A stretch of DNA of 64,000 nt from Emergomyces orientalis (GCA_002110485.1 MOWL01000046.1:1240001-1304000); one strand, 5' to 3'; shown: positions 35,873 to 45,829, counted from the stretch's first letter. Made by a program: numbers and translations. Notes: a model not told the origin generated them from the sequence alone.

Positions 35873-37330
35873 TCAGATGAAAGAGTCAGTTTCACAGGTC
35901 TTCTCTTGCATGAGAAGTTGATGTAATAGAGAGAAGACATTCTTGCCTGCCTCACAGATATTGCATAGTTGTCTACAGAGAATATGTTCTAGTTGTTCTG
36001 AGACTACTTTTGATCTGGCAGAGCACTCTACATTAGAGAAAGGGTGAGGACCGCAGCAGTTGCAGCATTGAAGTGAGAATTGGCATTCACCCAGATGAGC
36101 AAGTTTACTGCAGGTCTGACAGTGTAGGGGGCACGCGCAGTTTCTCTCCATGTGAAAGCCATGACATCTATTGCAGGATGAGATCTTGAAGGACTTCTTA
36201 ATTCTATTGATCATTACTGGACAGCTAAAGAGGTGTAGTTTGTTTGAAAAGAGATGAGCTCTGAAGACCTGAACTTCAATTCAGACATAGTCTTTCTTGA
36301 TATTAGAGTTCAGAGATTTTCTTGTTCAGTTACATTGCATGATTGATGCCTGGTGTGCAGCTCCGCGTATTTCAGAGAGAAGCATATTGTCTGTGACTGA
36401 GATTGAAGAGACATTCTCTCTGTTAAAGCAATGAGTAGACTTTTTAATTGAGCTGACTACAAAAGTGATTCAGAACTCTTGTTGTTCAACATGACAGTCT
36501 TCTATGAAGGTCTTGAGTTGGCTGGCTCTTTCAAGCACGGCTGCGGCGTTGGCTGGGGAGGAGGTGGCCAGGGTGATGCCTGAGAGACAGTGCCAGACAT
36601 CAGTGATTCAGATAAGGTCTGGTAGTAGAGCGCGGACTCTTTTCTGTATGACTTGAGAGTCTGAGTCTCAAGCTGAGTGATTCACTGCTAGTCTGATCAT
36701 CATGTGTTTGTCAGCGGATCCTTGAAGAATGAGTCTAGAGGCTCATATGATCTGTTTCTTGTCTGATTGTCCAACTGCGGGAACAGTTTGAGGGAGCTTT
36801 TCTAGAGATTGTCTCTTTGGCGCGGTGGAAGAGGCATATGTCTTAAGATGAGGGTCTTTTTGAGGGTAGGTATGTTCTTGGATAGCTTTAGCAATACCGT
36901 TACCAAGGGCCTGTCTTAGTGCAGAGTCTTGTATGAGGTGAGCTGTCTCGAAAAGAAGAAGTGTTGATTCAATTAGTGCAGAGATCTGATTGCAGTATTC
37001 AAGAATCTGAGCAAGTGTGATTGAGAATGCATTTTCTGCATGGCCAAGAAGCATGCTTAGCTTATAGGCTGTCAGATCTGTAGGATTCTTAGCTATCAGG
37101 GTAGCAGTAGGTCCCTCCCAGGAGGGGAGGCTTGGGGCGGTGTCAGGCCTATCCTGCTGTTGTACGGTGGCGGATGGTTCTTTCTGGGGCGCGTCTCTGG
37201 GCGCGTCGGTTGGGGCCGGGGGGAGCTCTTGGGAGGAGCCTGTGGAAGCTACGGAGGTAGAAAGAGGCCTCTTCTTCGCCGAGCGAAGAGAGGACGGCGT
37301 GATCGCGATATACCTGTCGGGATGGCTCAT
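35873..37330 (-). pseudogene. LINE-2 ORF1, same length as LINE-1 ORF1
   Basis: ATG at 37330, 485-codon frame, 1458 bp exactly as in LINE-1. Knuckles CNRCHGFHMERNC and CQTCSKLAHLGEC are present. Several TGA codons interrupt it. One site has CAA where LINE-1 has TGA, and nearby TGG-GTC in LINE-1 is TGA-ATC here, so the two copies picked up different transitions. Confidence 0.8.
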
Positions 37331-37353
37331 CGCAAGAGGTGTGAATGGGGATG

Positions 37354-37437
37354 ATCCTAACTAAACTAACTAGTGAACACGCTGGCAACTATATAATGGG
37401 GGACACGTGACTATGGTAGCCCCAGTATCATCCAACA
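37354..37437 (-). repeat. Outer part of the split 5' LTR of copia element 1
   Basis: 84 bp starting TGTTGGATGATAC (minus strand from 37437) and ending TAGTTTAGTTAGGAT at LINE-2's 5' end. One mismatch to the 3' LTR over this length. Together with 26832-26866 it makes one LTR of 104 bp plus the duplicated 15-mer. Confidence 0.85.
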
Positions 37438-37442
37438 GAAAC
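37438..37442. repeat. Target-site duplication of copia element 1, right copy (GAAAC)
   Basis: GAAAC next to the LTR start at 37437, matching 21066-21070. The empty site would have read ..GGTCCGA-GAAAC-CCTAACC... Confidence 0.8.
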
Positions 37443-38382
37443 CCTAACCCGAAAACCCCTGCCCAGACAATCAAAACCTCCCAGATGCGGATGTAAGGGA
37501 GAATTTTGTTGCCTGCGCTCGAGTGGAAATGGCCAGAACAAAGCTGGAACGCGATCTAAAATTAGAATTTTAGGCGCTATTTGTTAACTTGACTAGCATG
37601 GATTGCGATTCTTCGCCTCAATCGAACAATGGAGGAGAGAATTCGATTGCGAGGCGGTTGGCAGTTTCGGGGAAGGGCATGAACTGGCCACCCGAAAGCC
37701 TCCCAACCAGCCCCAACGTCGCCTTATAACCCTTATAGCCATATCAGGTCGTCATCTTCTCTGTGGGCGGCACTCTGGTGATCCGCACACATATAGCTGT
37801 ATTGGCGGCCGTTTCGCATGAACATGCGCCTGGCATGCTTGTCGTACAGGTTGGGTTGTGATTGCCAACGTCGGCGGCGTCATCGGGTAGAAAATTTGTT
37901 GTTTACTTAAGGAATTTGCCCAGTATCCACTGGCTGCTGAATCACAGGGCACCATTGGCATCAATAGTATGCGATGATCTGACGTTGAGGCTGTCATACC
38001 TTGGTGGGTCCCCAAAGCGCCGTGCCAATGAGGCGTTCAGCGAGGAAAAATAAAAAACCAAAAAACTTGTTGGGGGTACGGCGGTTCTATTCTTGCTATC
38101 ATCTCCACGATGGGATATCGACTTCAAAGACTTTAGGCAGATCAAAGGCCGTGCGATGTACAGAGCAGTTATGGTCAAAATATAGTGGTTTAGTTTGGCA
38201 ATCTCCAACAGGCAGAGAACAAAGTGGTTCGGACCCGTTTCACGAAGAAAAATTGTCCCGAATATGAGCATCATGAAAGAATGATCTACGGGCTCGCAGG
38301 GTGCATGAGGAGAATTGTAATTTTCTAGAGCATGTGGATTGTTTTCCTTGATGCCTACGTTTACGTATCAAGCAATTGTAAT
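37443..38382. other. Intergenic between copia complex and PhyH gene
   Basis: Short overlapping frames on both strands with no domain. Nothing is called. It contains the 3' flank of the PhyH gene. Confidence 0.5.
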
Positions 38383-39787
38383 TCACAGGTTGGCATTTCC
38401 TGAAATAGTAGCCCTCGAAGCAAACGTCGGGGGAGACGGGTCAAGCGGGCGCTGGAGCCAATTTACCATCCTGCGTGCCGCAGTGATAGGGTTCAAGCCG
38501 TCGGCTGCGCACATGAAAGAAGTGTTAGAAGTGATGACGAAATAGGAAGCAGTAAGGAGGAACATACCGTAACCGATGAACGGCCTATGGACCCGGTATC
38601 CCATCATTTCGACGATGCGTCGCGGGATCTCTGTGATTCTTCGGGGGTCGACTGCAAGGATTTGGTTTTCGATTGGCCGGATCTGTGGCGGATTGAAAAG
38701 TCAGTAGGATTATCGCAATGGGGAATGAGGTGATTTCCTTACGTAGGGCTGGCAGTATTGGACCGTTGCGCTTTTCCGTGGCTTGGAAGAGTTATTTGGT
38801 CCGCCACAATGCCACGTCGTGGCAAGGAAATAGACGACGCTTCCTGGGGGGCAGACCATCGGGACGCTCTGTTCGTACTTTGGATGCCAATCGGCACCCC
38901 AGGTATGACTACCTGGGATGATGCGTGTAGCGCCATTCTCGGCAGTGAACTCATCAAACGCTTTCAAAGCAGTAGATCAGTGAAATCTCCTTGTCGCGGA
39001 TATTAATTTAAACGGCATACCAAGAATTATCGCAGTACCCAGCGGCATACGGGGACGCGGGACGTGGCAGAAGCCGTCATCTGTATGCTTGGTGATTAGT
39101 TAGCCATCAGCAACCATAACGTATTTCACCACTTTCTCGAGCACTCTGTATTGCCACAGTAGTCTTAGTATGGGAAGGGGCCTTGTTTTGTGTGTCTTGT
39201 TCATCTTACAAGTCACCCCCCATACTAAGGCTAGTGGAGTGGTACAAAATGTTCGAGAAAGCGGTGAAATACGCTATCATCCTTAAGTTCGCAGGCTTAC
39301 CGTGATGCAAGTCCTGGTTGGCTTCTCCGGGATTTATCTGAATGGTATGAAAGGCACTAATATTGTAGCCAGTGTCCAAAAAGTAGTCGTTCAACGCCAG
39401 GACACGAGGAAGCATAGCAAATTTGTCAAACGCTCTCGTCCTACCACGGCACGAAATACACGAAATACACATTAGTCTCAACCCCCAACGGGTAACCATG
39501 ACAGTGATAGAAATCCGTACATGTACATACTTGTTCAGTAGCGAGTATATCCGATTCGTATTAAGTCCTTCAAAAGGGTTCCGACCTTTGATCGGATTGG
39601 AGCCACTCAGCCGGTCGATTTCAGCCTTTGCTGCGTCTGCGTCTTCCTTTGTGAAGCATTTCTCGAGTACGACGTAACCGTGGCGTAGACAGTGCTCCAC
39701 GTTGGCGCGGTCGATGGGATCTGCGGGCATGGGGGCTTTCATGATACCCAGCGCCTGAAGCTGCGCATCCTGTGCGGGTGCAGGCAT
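38383..39787 (-). CDS. Phytanoyl-CoA dioxygenase (PhyH) family Fe(II)/2-oxoglutarate oxygenase
   Basis: Six exons (39531-39787, 39301-39440, 39021-39080, 38743-38960, 38568-38682, 38383-38504) join in phase to 303 codons. The closest class I recognise is the fungal secondary-metabolite PhyH enzymes such as FtmF (fumitremorgin endoperoxygenase): NRIYSLLNKTRAFDKF, GYNISAFHTIQINPGE, PIENQILAVDPRR and RPFIGYADGLNP follow that pattern. Iron ligands are His131-x-Asp133 (HHDDGF) and His203 (TTWHCGG); Arg214 (KPRKSATVQYCQPY) is the likely 2-oxoglutarate anchor. All are present, so an active enzyme hydroxylating or oxidising a lipophilic metabolite is plausible. Intron 2 is 220 bp because a 156-bp MITE sits in it; the other introns are about 60 bp. 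Substrate unknown; no synthase gene is in view. Confidence 0.92.
39119..39274. mobile_element. MITE copy 1 (TA target, hairpin ends) inside PhyH intron 2
   Basis: 156 bp between TA dinucleotides (39117-39118 and 39275-39276). Terminal inverted repeats start ACGTATTTCACC and end GGTGAAATACGC and stay similar for about 25 bp (..TTTCTCGA). The same ends occur in the copy at 43027-43221. TA duplication and no coding capacity point to a Tc1/mariner/pogo-type non-autonomous element. Removing it and one TA leaves a normal intron of about 62 bp. Confidence 0.8.
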
Positions 39788-41130
39788 GGTTCAAGCCAAT
39801 TTCCAGGTTAAATAGTGGAAAGGAAAGCGGTCTTTATTTAGCTGGACTGCATAAGAATTAGAATTGTGATCATTCCATGCCGTGCTGAATATGACAGAAA
39901 CCAAGATCATAATAAATATGAGAGCAGGCAGCTGCGTCTGGGTAAAAAATGATGTAATTGGCACAGAATCATGGTCTCCCCGCATCATATCAAGCATCAA
40001 GATGCTCGATTTCAGGGCACTTTTTACCTCGGCAACCCGTTAATACCAACAGGTCGGCTCGAGGCAGTGCTCTTAGAGTCCTTGTTGAGCCACAGAACAT
40101 CTGTGGCCGAGCGGCTGTTTGGCAGACCTATACAAAGGCATGGGAACGTAATGTGTTGGTTCAGGATTCAGTTAGCGCATTTTGTTGTGTTACCACATGA
40201 CCTATATCATCTTATGAGTGCGGTTTCAAAAATGATTAGAAGATTATAAGACTATTGTTCAGTATCTAGATGAATGAGAAATAATCTTTTTGCGAATCTG
40301 ATTGATAGCTGAAGCGGACTATGGTGATAATATTTTTGTAGATATCAGTCAGAGTCGAAGCAGTCAGGAATCATATATGCTTCATATTTTCAAGTTATTT
40401 GAGCGATCATAAGCGCTCCCGGCAACATTTAATACAACTGTTTCACAAGGAAATGAATCAAATGAGCTTGCGAAGATATTAAACATTACATTAAAAGTGT
40501 TTAAGGATCTGCACCTCGGCTTCATTAATTTTGAAAGTGAGAATTCAATAAAATGTGCTGATGCATTTGCTCTTCAGCCCGCTTTCTTTGATCCCATTAG
40601 CAGGGGCGCTGATAACTGGAATGTCGGCTGTCGCTCGGCCAGAAGGATGTCCGGAGTGCCTACTAAGGGTTTCTAATAAAAGTGGGCACGGCAGTTTGGC
40701 GGTCTAATAGCTTGGCTCAATCTACGACTCTGTTTACCACGCAGAAAGCCTTGTTCACTAACTCTTAACAGCCAACAGAATGAATTCAGCTGAAGAGTTT
40801 AATTTCATAGCTTTACAAATTTGAGCGACTCGAGATATATGCGAATAGAAAGCTTTTTATAATTTTTAAAAAATAATAATAAACTCTGAAATCAAATGTT
40901 CATTGATTGAGATTTTGTAGAATAAAACAAAAAATGAATGCTGAGCATGACAGTTTTGCTGTCAATATATCGTCACACTGCAAGAATGAATTGATATATT
41001 TGTTCACTACAGAAGCACTTTTCACTGATGGTTTCTTCTTATTGAATTCATGTTACATGCACGATCTCGAATATATCTAAAACTCTAATAATGTACAGTA
41101 ACTGGTTTTTTTTATTGAGAAAATGTTGAT
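39788..41130. other. AT-rich intergenic, nothing recognised
   Basis: Upstream region of the PhyH gene (proximal part) and 3' flank of the GT69 gene. Strongly AT-rich from about 40200. The open frames near 39958-40249 show no domain. Confidence 0.5.
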
Positions 41131-42462
41131 TTATGATGAATCAACCCACCATTGTCGATTGAATACTGGCATGCACTTGACCACTGGCGGAGGCTTCTCC
41201 TGCCATTCCACCAATTCTTCACTTTTGTGATATGCAGTGGAATTGTGCACGATGTTGTGAACATACCCTCGAGCATCTTTTGCTTCTCTAGCAGACGCAT
41301 ATTCGTATGCAACATTCACGGTGGGCACTACCAGAATCTTCCCCTGCCCTATCCTCCACAAGTCTTTGCCAAGCAAAGTCGGCTCACCCATGTAGCACTC
41401 GCCTGGGCCTGAGCTGCGAAAGGAGACCATCCGTTTGATAAATGGAGCCGCATCAAGCGTAACCATTCCGCCCCAGCATGAGTAGACCTGCAATGGAAGT
41501 GATTTTTCATATCTACGCGCGCTCAGAAGATCATCGAAGAACATATCTTCAGCTAACCAGTGCTTTGCATCGTGTGAAATCTCGAAGAATAGATTGCCCG
41601 ACATCGAGCGGGAGACCCAAGAGTCGTAGAATGACGATGCCTTGCCGTTCCAGTCAAATGCACACGTCATTGCAGCCGATTGTAGTCGGTGTTGATGTAC
41701 TAACTCTAGAATGTCCTCTGGGCAAACAACAATGTCATTTATGAAGATGATGATGACATCAGAGGCGAATTGGTTGAGTCGACGGCTGTACCAAGGTCCG
41801 TTGTCCTCGAACAGCGGTAGAAGAGCCATATTGCGGAGCTCTGCTAGAGCGGTGATTCGGTTTTCGCCTTCGGCCAAAGGGTCCCTGGAACTCCGAGACA
41901 GAAAATATCGGGCCCCAAGGGAGTTGAGTTCGCTCTTAAGGCTAGCAAGGATCTCGTATGTTCCGTCAGTAGACCGACCCTCCACGATAGATAGCGCGCA
42001 GTATTCGGGCCCAAGATGTCGGATTACCTCCATGATCGCTCCCATGAGCGGGAGAATGATGTGGACGGCTTGATGCAGGTCCAAAGCGAAGTAAAATTGG
42101 ATTTGCGAGCGGGCCAGGAACACTGGTTGGATACGCAAATACTCATACCGTCGGTCGATGGTCGCAGGGCAATCAAGTTTTGCAGTTAGATTCATGTCGT
42201 GGTTCATGATACTGCACTTAAACTCATGAACCTCTTCGTAGGTGAGAGAACGGCTCTTTCCCATGATTGAATGTATATTTTCAGATACATCGGCTGGGTT
42301 GAAGCCAGCGCATGACCCTGTAGTATTTTCGATTTCAATGCCGTTGTTTGCCGGTGTGGATGGAATCACTCGACCTGAATAGACGTAGATTATTAAGGCA
42401 AGGAGTGGAATTGCAATAATGAGCTGCAGTAGATGCTGCAGAAACTGTCTGTTCATTTTCAA
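41131..42462 (-). CDS. GT69 alpha-1,3-mannosyltransferase (CMT1/CAP59 family)
   Basis: One exon, 443 codons. The N-terminus has a single membrane segment (about residues 10-28, LLQLIIAIPLLALIIYVYSG) after a short basic cytosolic tail, so it is a type II Golgi protein. The catalytic region follows the CAP59/CMT1 pattern: 'YCALSIVEGRSTDGTYEIL' (family: SI.E..S.DGT), a metal-site-like FINDIVVCPEDILEL, then 'AMTCAFDW', FYDSWVSRSMSG, a Cys-Trp-Gly-Gly element and GECYMGEP. Cryptococcus CMT1 adds alpha-1,3-mannose in glycan synthesis, and CAP59 relatives are needed for capsule. In ascomycetes these genes are scattered and of mostly unknown acceptor. It is intact and lies between two MITE copies. 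Confidence 0.9.
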   Translation of the reverse strand: MKMNRQFLQHLLQLIIAIPLLALIIYVYSGRVIPSTPANNGIEIENTTGSCAGFNPADVSENIHSIMGKSRSLTYEEVHEFKCSIMNHDMNLTAKLDCPATIDRRYEYLRIQPVFLARSQIQFYFALDLHQAVHIILPLMGAIMEVIRHLGPEYCALSIVEGRSTDGTYEILASLKSELNSLGARYFLSRSSRDPLAEGENRITALAELRNMALLPLFEDNGPWYSRRLNQFASDVIIIFINDIVVCPEDILELVHQHRLQSAAMTCAFDWNGKASSFYDSWVSRSMSGNLFFEISHDAKHWLAEDMFFDDLLSARRYEKSLPLQVYSCWGGMVTLDAAPFIKRMVSFRSSGPGECYMGEPTLLGKDLWRIGQGKILVVPTVNVAYEYASAREAKDARGYVHNIVHNSTAYHKSEELVEWQEKPPPVVKCMPVFNRQWWVDSS

Positions 42463-43703
42463 TGTAATGTTGCGTGAATCAAGAAGCAGGAGCGATTGAT
42501 ATGACAGTCATCGGGGAGACAGTGACTCCATGAGCCAAGAGGTATTCATTATTTGAAGATTTCAAGACCCAGACATTGAGAGACAGAATAGAAGAATCCT
42601 GCTGCGTGCAAGTTAAGCAAGTTAAAATGGCAGCTGAATTCGATGTCCGTTTCCCAACCAACTAAGCTCTATAGTTAACAAGCGACGGCGGGTGCCTCAC
42701 ACGGCCCTTCGGCTTGATAAAGTCTATGTATGGCATAATGATGAACAGGCGTATCATTGGGCGTGTTCAGAAAAATGTTGAAAAAGGGTAGTTTGATTAA
42801 TGGCAACAGCAGGAATTAGAGATACATGGCCAGCGAATGTGTTGGGCAAAGGTAGACGTATGTCCGATATGCAGCGGACTTTTGAAAATTTAGGGTTATC
42901 TGCTAAGGCTAAGACGCTTCCACAGCGAAAACTTTATTTCCTGCCTGTTAATTTTTGACCAATCATTGATTCATAAGGCAAGAACGATCAGCGTGATTAA
43001 GCCACAACGCTGAGGTGTCAAGACTAACGTATTTCACCACGACCTTGGGCCGCACTATGTATACCCTAGGCCACCGGGTTACCACTAGGCCAATTCAGTA
43101 TGGAAAAGTTCCTCTAAGCCTAACAAGTCAAACGCGGAAAGGTACCTTCTCATACTAAATTAGCCTAGTGGTACAAAGTGGCCAAGGCAATAGTGTGGCC
43201 CAAGGTCGTGGTGAAATACGTTAAAAGCGCAGTTTCAGATGAGCACATCGCCGTGTACTCCATACGGAGGTTCCTTTCAGAAGTTCATTGTCTCACTAGT
43301 GAGCTATCTGTATTCTCAAACTACAGACATTGATTAGTAATACTCTATTGTAGCCTATTCTTCAGCGACTGCTGCTCAGCAATTTAGTTAACTAAAGTTT
43401 AGGCCATTCAGTTTAGATGAAGCCTATGAGGTTTCAGCCGCATGCAACCTTACAAAATAATAATGTACTAGCGCGAACAAATTTCTGAGACGCCCGACTC
43501 TATAGATAGTATCTGTTTAGCTGAGAATCGACCACAGAAGTAAAAGCTTATCGTTTTTACTTTTCACGTTAAAGGCCTGGCGCGGCGCTTTTTGATAAAT
43601 TAACATATTCCATCACAAACAATCACACCACTAACATAATCAGTATTCTTCTGAATTAAATAATTTTCTGAATTACTTTTTCATTATTTTATACCTTTAT
43701 AAA
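42463..43703. other. Intergenic with a MITE, otherwise nothing recognised
   Basis: Upstream region of the GT69 gene, the MITE at 43027-43221, then AT-rich sequence up to a truncated copia LTR at 43704. No coding region seen. Confidence 0.5.
43027..43221. mobile_element. MITE copy 2 (TA target, hairpin ends)
   Basis: 195 bp between TA dinucleotides at 43025-43026 and 43222-43223. Terminal inverted repeats ACGTATTTCACCACGACC.. and ..GGTCGTGGTGAAATACGT are perfect for at least 25 bp and continue as TTGGGCC/GGCCCAA. The inside also folds (CCTAGGCCACC.. against ..GGCCTAG-like parts). Longer than copy 1 but same family by its ends and by shared inner pieces (AGTATGG, CTAGTGG, GTACAAA). Confidence 0.85.
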
Positions 43704-43823
43704 TGTTGGAATGGGCGAAGGTGGTTGATTGTTGGAAGAGCCAGCTAGTGGGTGACTATCTATGGGCGAGAGGTCACGTGGCCTACCGGAGAGGGAGTAT
43801 GCCAACGCCACCCCTGGCCACGA
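43704..43823 (-). repeat. Left LTR fragment of copia element 2
   Basis: About 120 bp matching 45100-45222. The differences are mostly G/A and C/T (for example GGGCGAAGG against GAGCGAAGG). Similarity stops near the AAGATCC shared by both. Confidence 0.6.
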
Positions 43824-44061
43824 AGATCCTCTGGGAGATTACCCAGCACACCTGAATATTACATACAAAATTCGCCTAGCTATCTCATTGATATTATGCC
43901 ATTTCCATGCTCAAATCCTTATTAAAACAGTCCTTATTTCATGCGAATTGGGACGCCGTAGCTTGGTCGATATAGCGGCCGATTAGTGGCACCCAATCTT
44001 GAAATCAAATAATCATCATATCCTTCATATCTTCGTACTACTCATATCCTCGCGGCTCTGC

Positions 44062-44984
44062 TCACAGTCCTGCCTTCATTATATTCTCTATATTCAATGC
44101 TTCCACAGCGTTCTTGTAGGCGTTCTCAGAGGGATAGAATGATGATTTCGGACATTTGATCGCGGGTAGTCCCATATTAGATGACCCGATCGCGGATAGG
44201 CCTTTGTTGGAGGGAGAGAAGTAGAGGAGTTCAGCTTCACTATTTGCAGTATCTGCCATACGGCCATGCTTCTCATTGAAATGCTTAATGAGGGACTCAT
44301 TCATTCGCTGCCACTCAGGGGACTGGTTTTTGTAGTTCTTGAAGTAGCAGTCAGTTTTCATGTGACCAAGTCTACCACACCAGTGGCTTCACAGAGCTTC
44401 AAATCTATTCTTGAAATCTTTGAAGAGAGATTCTTCATGAGAATTGATCATATTGGTGTATAAGAGAGTCTTGGCCTTGGCCAGCATCATTTCTCTGGCT
44501 AACTGAAATGCTTGCTTACTGATCATGCCAGCAGCAAGAACCTGTGTATAACTGTTGACTACTTCAGTGGCATTATTGCTCTTGTCTGAGATAGCTGTTT
44601 CATAGATCTTGACCACTTCACTAGCATTATTACTACTAGTATTGACAGAAGTGGCAGTCCTTGAGTTCTTTGATTTGATGGCAGTGACAGAAGAAGTAGG
44701 TATATCATCTTTATTTTTCTGCTTTCTCTGAAATCTAGAGATTTCTGAGTCTTTCTGAAATACATTCATGAGTTCTTTGTGACTGTGAGATTGAGATCTT
44801 GTAATAGAGTGTTCAGTAGCTGACTGAGAAGATTCATGTTCAACTGATATTTTTTTTGCTTTATATTCAGAGCTTCTGAGGAGTGAGATGCTTCAGATGA
44901 ATATAGAAAAGAGATTAAATTATAAGATTTAATAGAAGTTTCTCTATTAAAATAAACAAGAGAGATTTTGAATTTCTGAATCAT
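44062..44984 (-). pseudogene. Copia element 2 gag remnant with CCHC-like knuckle
   Basis: A 72-codon frame (44766-44984) is followed in another frame by a longer block (44062-44769) with one TGA near 44388. Just after that stop the knuckle HWCGRLGHMKTDC is readable; the first Cys is missing or mutated. The middle is Ser/Thr/Asn-rich, and no protease follows. Frame change and stop make it a pseudogene. It is a gag of a different copia lineage from element 1. Confidence 0.6.
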
Positions 44985-45088
44985 CAGACATGCTTACACT
45001 GAATATCTAGTGATGACACATCTTCTCAAAAGAAATAAGAAAAGAAGAGCTTTTAAAAGAAGAAGGTTTAACATGTGAAAATGTCAAA

Positions 45089-45099
45089 GAGCTATAACC
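45089..45099 (-). other. Primer binding site of copia element 2
   Basis: On the minus strand GGTTATAGCTC directly follows the LTR end ..CATTCCAACA. It resembles the GGTTATGAG site of copia element 1 and hence the initiator tRNA-Met anticodon arm, with changes. Confidence 0.5.
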
Positions 45100-45548
45100 T
45101 GTTGGAATGAGCGAAGGTGGTTGATTGTTGAAAGAGCTAGCTAGTAGGTGGCTATCTATAGTGGGCGAGAGGTCACGTGGCCTAGCGGAGAGGCAGTATG
45201 CCTCGGTTGGGAAGGTTGAAGATCCCATTGTGATGGGGCGCGGGCGTACACTTGAACGTGGTGCAAGAAAACTTGATCGTGGTTCTAGCTCGGGCCGGAA
45301 AAACAGCTCGGCGTGGTTCTAACCTTGACCCATGGCATGGTTCCAAAGTTGAACGTGGGTGCAGAAAAGTGGGTCAAGAGCTAGAACCACGATCAGTTTT
45401 CCTTGCACCACGTTCAACTGTAACCCGATGGGGGGCTCGCTAGCTAAGATATATACAGAAGATCACGTGTGGTGGGGTGAATGCCCGGCAGCCACGCGGG
45501 AGGCAGCGTACGCCCAACAGCAATAAATAGTTAAATAGTAACAATAAT
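45100..45548 (-). repeat. Right (5') LTR of copia element 2, with hairpin insertion
   Basis: Inner end at 45100 (ends ..CCAACA in element sense). The repeat shared with 43704 covers the first 120 bp or so. The rest up to about 45548 is assigned only by position and includes the hairpin element at 45249-45420. Confidence 0.45.
45249..45420. mobile_element. Hairpin MITE (TA target) inside the copia-2 LTR
   Basis: 172 bp between TA at 45247-45248 and 45421-45422. The ends CACTTGAACGTGGTGCAAG and CTTGCACCACGTTCAACTG are inverse complements with one mismatch, and the inverted repeat goes on for about 43 bp (through GATCGTGGTTCTAGCTC). A second, inner inverted pair (GTGGTTCTAACCTTGACCCA against TGGGTCAAGAGCTAGAACCA) lies inside. 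No coding capacity. The ends differ from the ACGTATTTCACC family. Confidence 0.8.
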
Positions 45549-45616
45549 AATTATATAAGAAAAATATGTATATTAACTAGTTATATTAAGAATTATTTAT
45601 AAATTGACCTTCACAG

Positions 45617-45829
45617 TGTGACGGGTTACGCCCGATTAGTAGACCATTCCGCTCCGCTTCCGACAGTGAATGCTCCACCGTTCCCCGCCCCGAACCATGT
45701 CTATATATTCTATAAATCCCTGCCTCCGCCGTCATACGCTCTGATTTTCACACTTCTCTCCTTGACGTCTTCTAATTTGTTTAATGTGCTCCATGTTAGT
45801 ACTGACCTTTTCAGCGTAGGCCCGTTACA
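45617..45829 (+). repeat. Solo LTR of the gypsy family (213 bp)
   Basis: Starts TGTGACGGGTTACGCCCG and ends GTAGGCCCGTTACA, related to the 289-bp LTRs at 50143 and 55580 but on the opposite strand and shorter. No interior is attached. The flanking five-mers are CACAG (left) and TACAA (right), which would be a duplication only if two transitions occurred. Confidence 0.75.

Larger units (their letters stand above)
31660..37353 (-). mobile_element. LINE-2: second copy of the same LINE, opposite orientation
   Basis: About 5.7 kb on the minus strand, 3' tail of TAA repeats at 31660-31683, 5' end at about 37343-37353 next to LTR part A. It matches LINE-1 over its length except for substitutions, about ten extra bases at the 5' end and the 43 bp missing in LINE-1. 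The two copies form an inverted pair 4.8 kb apart. Confidence 0.9.
21071..37437 (-). mobile_element. Nested complex: copia element 1 split by two LINEs, interior inverted
   Basis: The outer boundaries are 104-bp LTR ends in minus orientation (TGTTGG at 37437 and at 21174 reading leftwards), flanked by GAAAC on both sides. Inside lie LINE-1 (+), the copia interior (+) and LINE-2 (-). The interior points opposite to its LTR ends. The LINE target duplications are exchanged: the 15-mer at LINE-1's 5' end recurs at LINE-2's 3' end, and the one at LINE-2's 5' end recurs at LINE-1's 3' end. An inversion by recombination between the LINEs explains every junction. The two LTRs differ at two positions by my reading, so the copia insertion is fairly recent. 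Confidence 0.85.
43704..45548 (-). mobile_element. Copia element 2, truncated (LTR fragments plus gag only)
   Basis: Two direct copies of a TGTTGGAATG-starting (plus-strand view) repeat, at 43704 and 45100, similar for about 120 bp, flank a minus-strand gag. The right copy is the 5' LTR: the primer site follows it at 45089-45099. Protease, integrase and reverse transcriptase are absent, so most of pol was lost between the gag end (44062) and the left LTR. The right LTR carries a hairpin element (45249-45420). Its outer end could not be fixed, so the right boundary is approximate. Confidence 0.6.
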
